From Rhypophila decipiens (lineage: Eukaryota; Ascomycota; Sordariomycetes; Sordariales; Naviculisporaceae): a DNA stretch of 64,000 nucleotides. This document shows positions 60,369-64,000 of the stretch, in pieces. The notes beneath the pieces are model-generated. The model worked only from the letters and a program-made list of their open reading frames with translations. It searched no databases and was not told where the DNA came from. Position 1 is the first letter of the stretch; each line of letters opens with the position of its first letter. The position numbers were made by a program, and so were the translations under genes. The stretch spans positions 434,001 to 498,000 of the forward strand of contig MU858046.1 of assembly GCA_033297075.1 (NCBI GenBank), given 5' to 3'.

Positions 60369-61115
60369 GAGCCGTCGGTTACTCAACATGCCCCTTGGTA
60401 CCGGTTTTCCATTTGTCTTGTTTCACACGTGGTCGGCATGCGATGCAAGCACTGCGCGCATGCTTGCTTCAAGTTTTCTCCCCTGTGTCTAGAATTCAAA
60501 AGCCTCCCATTCGAACGGAACAATCACCTTGTTCGAGTTCGGACAATGCTCTTCCGTGTGCAAAAACTGCAGACAATGGAAGGGTCTTGGCGGCGTCATC
60601 CTTGGGTACTTTCAACTCTTCCAGTACGTTTCAAGGATTGGCCCGTGGAAGTGCACTCTGGATTTCTACTTCCCATGGAAGCAAACTTGAGGCTGGACCA
60701 TTTTACGAGCCTTGGTTTCAGCGGGTGGTATGAGGAGTTGTTGACCGGCCTGTCTGGTGTTGATTCCCTATTTCTATTTTTCTTTATGTTACGCTTCTTT
60801 CTCATTCGCCCAAGATTGCAGTGCTACAAAGCACAGGGTCGGGTATCACCATTTCCTATTTTTTACCCTTCTTTACTCCATCAAATGTCCAGGTAGCTCA
60901 CACAGCACCTGCGTGACATTTTACGATTGGTGACGTCATATTCCATACTTCTTGACTGTCTTTCTGTCTTTTCTGTCCATCAGCACAATACACACTCAGA
61001 TTGAAAATCATGTATCCCATCCACAGATAGCTAGCTATTAACCAACTATTGTCTCTCCTTATATTGAAGACGGTGGACAGTGAACCACCAGTGATTGATG
61101 CCATCTTCTTGGCCA

Positions 61116-61126
61116 GGGTTAGGGTT
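61116..61126 (+). repeat. Short interstitial telomere-like motif
   Basis: GGGTTAGGGTT within CAGGGTTAGGGTTGCGG, nearly two copies of TTAGGG. Too short to be more than suggestive alone. Confidence 0.35.
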
Positions 61127-61500
61127 GCGGAACCTTGTGCGACAGGGAAGAGGTAACCCAGCTCGACCAATCAGCTGCTCATGCCGTGTAAGTCGGACAA
61201 GGAAAAGGGATCCACGCCGTTGCTCGGTTACCTTTTGCCCCTTTTCCCTTTGTTGATTCAGGCATGAAAGATGAATCCCGATGCGAGGAAAAACCCGGCA
61301 ATCTAGTCAAGAAGGCGAATCTGTAGCCGTTACATCTTGCGGTGAGTTCTGTGTGCAGAATTTGGCTAGTATTCAAAATAGGTAACTATGCTATTAATAT
61401 TATGAGAGATGGACGTTCTGGTATTACTAAGATAGAAGTCATCTTCGCCACTAGGCATCTATTTAACATTCTGCTGCCGAACGAGGAGGCGACCAAAAGC

Positions 61501-61628
61501 CTGTGGCCAAATGAGAGTAAGGAAGGGTATCATTTGACAAGAATAAACGATTGTGGAAAGGAAACTGTGGCCAAATGAGAGCAAGGAGGGGTATCTTTTG
61601 ACAAGAATAAACGATTGTGGAAAGGAAC
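61501..61628. repeat. Tandem duplication, two 64-bp units
   Basis: Unit 1 (61501-61564) and unit 2 (61565-61628) both run from CTGTGGCCAAATGAGAG to GATTGTGGAAAGGAA, with about five differences. The duplication is recent compared with the 3600-3735 repeat. No coding role is seen. Confidence 0.85.
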
Positions 61629-62164
61629 CAGCAACTCCGCCATGCAATGATGTCGTAAATGAGAGGAATCGGGATGCGAAATTTTGATCCTCCGGAAGAG
61701 ATGTTGTCGCCGTGTGTAATTAGGCAGCCTTGTTATAGTCCCGAGTAAATAGAGGCGAAGGAATGGATATACAGAGAGTGATCAATGACGAGAAGTGTTG
61801 CAGTACAGTTGACGAAAGAATGTGGTGGTGAATTTGCCGCAAAGCTGCATCTGGCCGTCGTTCTTGCGCGCAACAAAACACCAATGAGAAATATTATGTA
61901 CGTGGTTGTGTGGGTGTTGTATGGGAATGAGCCCGAGATCAGGCTCGAATTTGCGCCGTGATGATGGATGCCAGTTCACCAGGCAAAAACCACGATGACG
62001 ATCCTTACTCTCGGAGAGGCCCCGGAATGGGCATTCTCTGCGGGAGCTCGGGAGCTTTCTTGTGGATTTCGAGGTTTTGTACGCCGTTGTTGTGTGACCA
62101 CGGGATACCTGCCGTGCCGTATCCGAACAAGCTCGAGGCGGGCCGTGCTAGGTAGGGCTGCTCC

Positions 62165-62915
62165 TTACCAGTTACTTCCCGTCGACGCCGCAGTCCCGCA
62201 TTGGTGGTCAGAGGTGCGGCGCCGCTTGGAGCTGGTCTCTCTCTTCCCGCATGTGGCACAGTACGGCAACCGGGAAGCGTTGGATCGCCGTTGAGGTATT
62301 TGCTGCTGCGGGAGCGAGTAGATGGTGTAGCTATCGGATGGGGCTCTTATGGCGGTGGTACGTTGGACGCTTTGTGCGAGTTCCCACTCACTCTTGATAC
62401 TGTGGGCGAAGACTATGGACCCGGTACTGCATGCTGTCGGGCTGTTATCCGTGACAAGCCATAGCAGGAACGTGAAGACCGGAGTGTCCTGGCCCATAAA
62501 TGTCCAGCTTACACTGACTTTTGGAGGATTTGGCGAGTCTGCCCAGGCATCAAGGTCGCGCTTGGGTATCCCCGTAAGTCGATGTGCTGCTATGGTGGTG
62601 ATGAAGTCTCTGTTATCCCGGAGATTGTAGAAGATAGGAATTTCATTCTTCAGGCCGGAGGTTATAGGCACAGATGTGCCAGGGAAGCACACCTTACGGA
62701 CGGCGATGAATCTGGGCTCTTCTTCTGAGATAGTTGTCTATTATTGGGAGTCAGATTGAGCCCATTTCGCGATTGAACGGTAGATGTAGGTAGTAGGCCG
62801 GGCCGAAACCAAAAATCGGGTTGCCTTCTGGGATTCTGGGACTCTGACTTGCCTCGTCTCGCCACAGGATGCCATCCTGCCCAATGTTCTTCATTACTCC
62901 GCCGACACTTGACAT
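62165..62915 (-). CDS. Possible orphan protein D related to orphan C
   Basis: The main exon, 62165 to about 62732, ends at stop 62165-62167 and is preceded by acceptor-like CTATCTCAG with branch-like CTGAC. A possible first exon starts at ATG 62913-62915 (MSSVGGVMKNIGQDGILWRD) and could join through a weak GTTTCG donor, so the 5' half is uncertain. The core (DNRDFITTIAAHRL, VSVSWTFMGQDTPVFTFLLW, LVTDN) follows orphan C block by block: IT/IS, R-L/R-I, M-G-Q-D-T-P-V-F-T against T-G-N-D-L-P-R-F-T. The C-terminus is basic with YCATCGKRE. It may be a functional family member or a decaying one. Confidence 0.42.
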
Positions 62916-64000
62916 TGTTGAGGTTTTTGAGCCCGGTTATTTGCTTTTGGTCAGGATGATCGAATTTCGTGAATTGATGGCTGGTTGGTTTGACGAGACA
63001 ACTGAACTGAGGTCGTGGGGTTGGAGACTTACTTCTCATGACCTCATTTCAATGATTTTGGTCGTGTCTATCCTCTTTACTTATAGCTATCCGCATTACA
63101 GTTATTATCAAAATATCTTAGAAGGCAAATGTGAGGCTGCTCACCGACGATCGCCCGAGGTGATAGACGTCCTCGCTACACGAGCAGCCAGTGCCGGGCC
63201 GAGTGGTGGCGGACCTGAATATCTACCGTTCAGCTAAGGCCAGTACACCGAAATTAAATCACACAGCTCAAGATTTGAAAGCCTGAGAAAGAACAACATG
63301 ATGGATTAGGTAAGTGAAATCGAAGGTGGTGGCTCGCGGAGCCGCCATGGGCAGCGAGGCGGGAAGCTGAGAAATGTCTGGCAGGTTAAACGTTGAAAAA
63401 GAAGTGAAATTTGGTGGATACGGTAAGTTCTTTGGAGGAGGGCAGTAAATTGAGTCTAGAGCCATAACGAAGATGATTTTAACTCCAATGGCAAGATAGT
63501 GCGGGGCAATATGTGGAAGATAAGGACAAGCCTAAGCATTTGTTAGCAAATAATCAGTTAGCAGAAGTCCCGGTTTGGTTGGGAGGGAACATGTCGGTCG
63601 CCACAAAAAAAGTCCACGATCTGGCTGTGAGTTGTGCTGTATGCAGGCCATTTTTTGTTCTCAGCCTGGAGGGGTAATTGGTCAAACTCGCCTTCAAATG
63701 GGGGAAGCTTCAAATCTGCTCTTTTTCCTCGGCGGGAATTTCTCTGAACCCCGCTCGATCCCTCCCGTTTGCTTCCTTCCACGCGTGCTTTATGAGAAGA
63801 GGGGGAAGTTATGTGCTTCGAAATTCATCCTGTCCGTGACATTTCACCGAGAACATGAATATATCGACAGCGCAAAGTCCCGCCCTGGCCTGTCGGTGGA
63901 TGCTGGGCCCGTCATCAGCCCTGTCCAATGACTGGTACCATAATAAGCCGCGACAAGAAAATGGAATTTGTATCGAAGGTACCTCTTCCCTCGGCCCACC
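62916..64000. other. Right end of the window, no supported gene
   Basis: About 1.1 kb. A plus-strand frame (62869-63237) antisense to orphan D has one hydrophobic stretch but no other support. Nothing recognisable reaches the window edge. Confidence 0.4.

Larger units (their letters stand above)
60369..62164. other. Intergenic region between orphan genes B and D
   Basis: About 1.8 kb. It contains a telomere-like motif near 61116 and the 64-bp tandem duplication at 61501-61628. No gene I can support is present. Confidence 0.45.

Noticed and set aside
1..64000. CRISPR arrays, rRNA, prophage, insertion sequences and a secondary-metabolite core gene
   Set aside because: No regularly spaced repeats, no 5S/18S/28S-like sequence, and no PKS, NRPS or terpene synthase motifs were seen.

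Overview
The window reads as nuclear DNA of a filamentous ascomycete (Pezizomycotina, probably a Sordariomycete; that rank is inferred from protein resemblance). Genes on both strands are broken by short introns of about 50-180 nt with GT-AG ends, GH47/GH16/tyrosinase-type secreted proteins are present, and tRNA-Pro carries an anticodon-loop intron. There are no operons, and roughly half of the window has no gene I can support. Exon boundaries were placed by hand from splice signals, reading phase and conserved protein motifs.

1-24.7 kb is the recognisable housekeeping and secreted-enzyme part. It holds the 3' part of an MFSD5-like transporter, a class III (SIRT5-like) sirtuin, a GPI-anchored Crh-type GH16 cell-wall transglycosylase, a disordered hypothetical protein, the ERCC1/Rad10 repair nuclease subunit, a secreted GH47 alpha-mannosidase with a GC-AG intron, a DNAJC9-like J-protein divergently paired with a riboflavin-type deaminase, and a secreted SURNod19/PHM-like protein. 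Two copies of an AT-rich repeat lie in opposite orientation around 9.7 and 13.6 kb.

24.7-35.3 kb is a 10.6-kb stretch with no supportable gene. From 35 to 48 kb come a DHDPS-family aldolase, an eight-exon secreted tyrosinase, tRNA-Gly(GCC), the L-galactonate dehydratase lgd1 of fungal D-galacturonate catabolism, and tRNA-Pro(CGG). The aldolase could act after lgd1 in that pathway, but this is not certain. A 166-bp MITE with 36-bp terminal inverted repeats flanked by TA lies at 48.2 kb.

48.9-64 kb is dominated by unrecognised genes. Four of them (52.2, 56.2, 59.2 and 62.2 kb) have a similar plan: a hydrophobic, beta-patterned core flanked by disordered sequence, ending in a retropepsin-like D/G-L-x-L-G-x-x-F type motif or a related pattern. 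Two of the cores (56.8 and 62.5 kb) can be aligned by eye. I infer a local family with an aspartic-protease-like fold that lacks an obvious catalytic DTG. Two short telomere-like motifs lie within the same 10 kb. This is the best candidate for something undescribed in the window.
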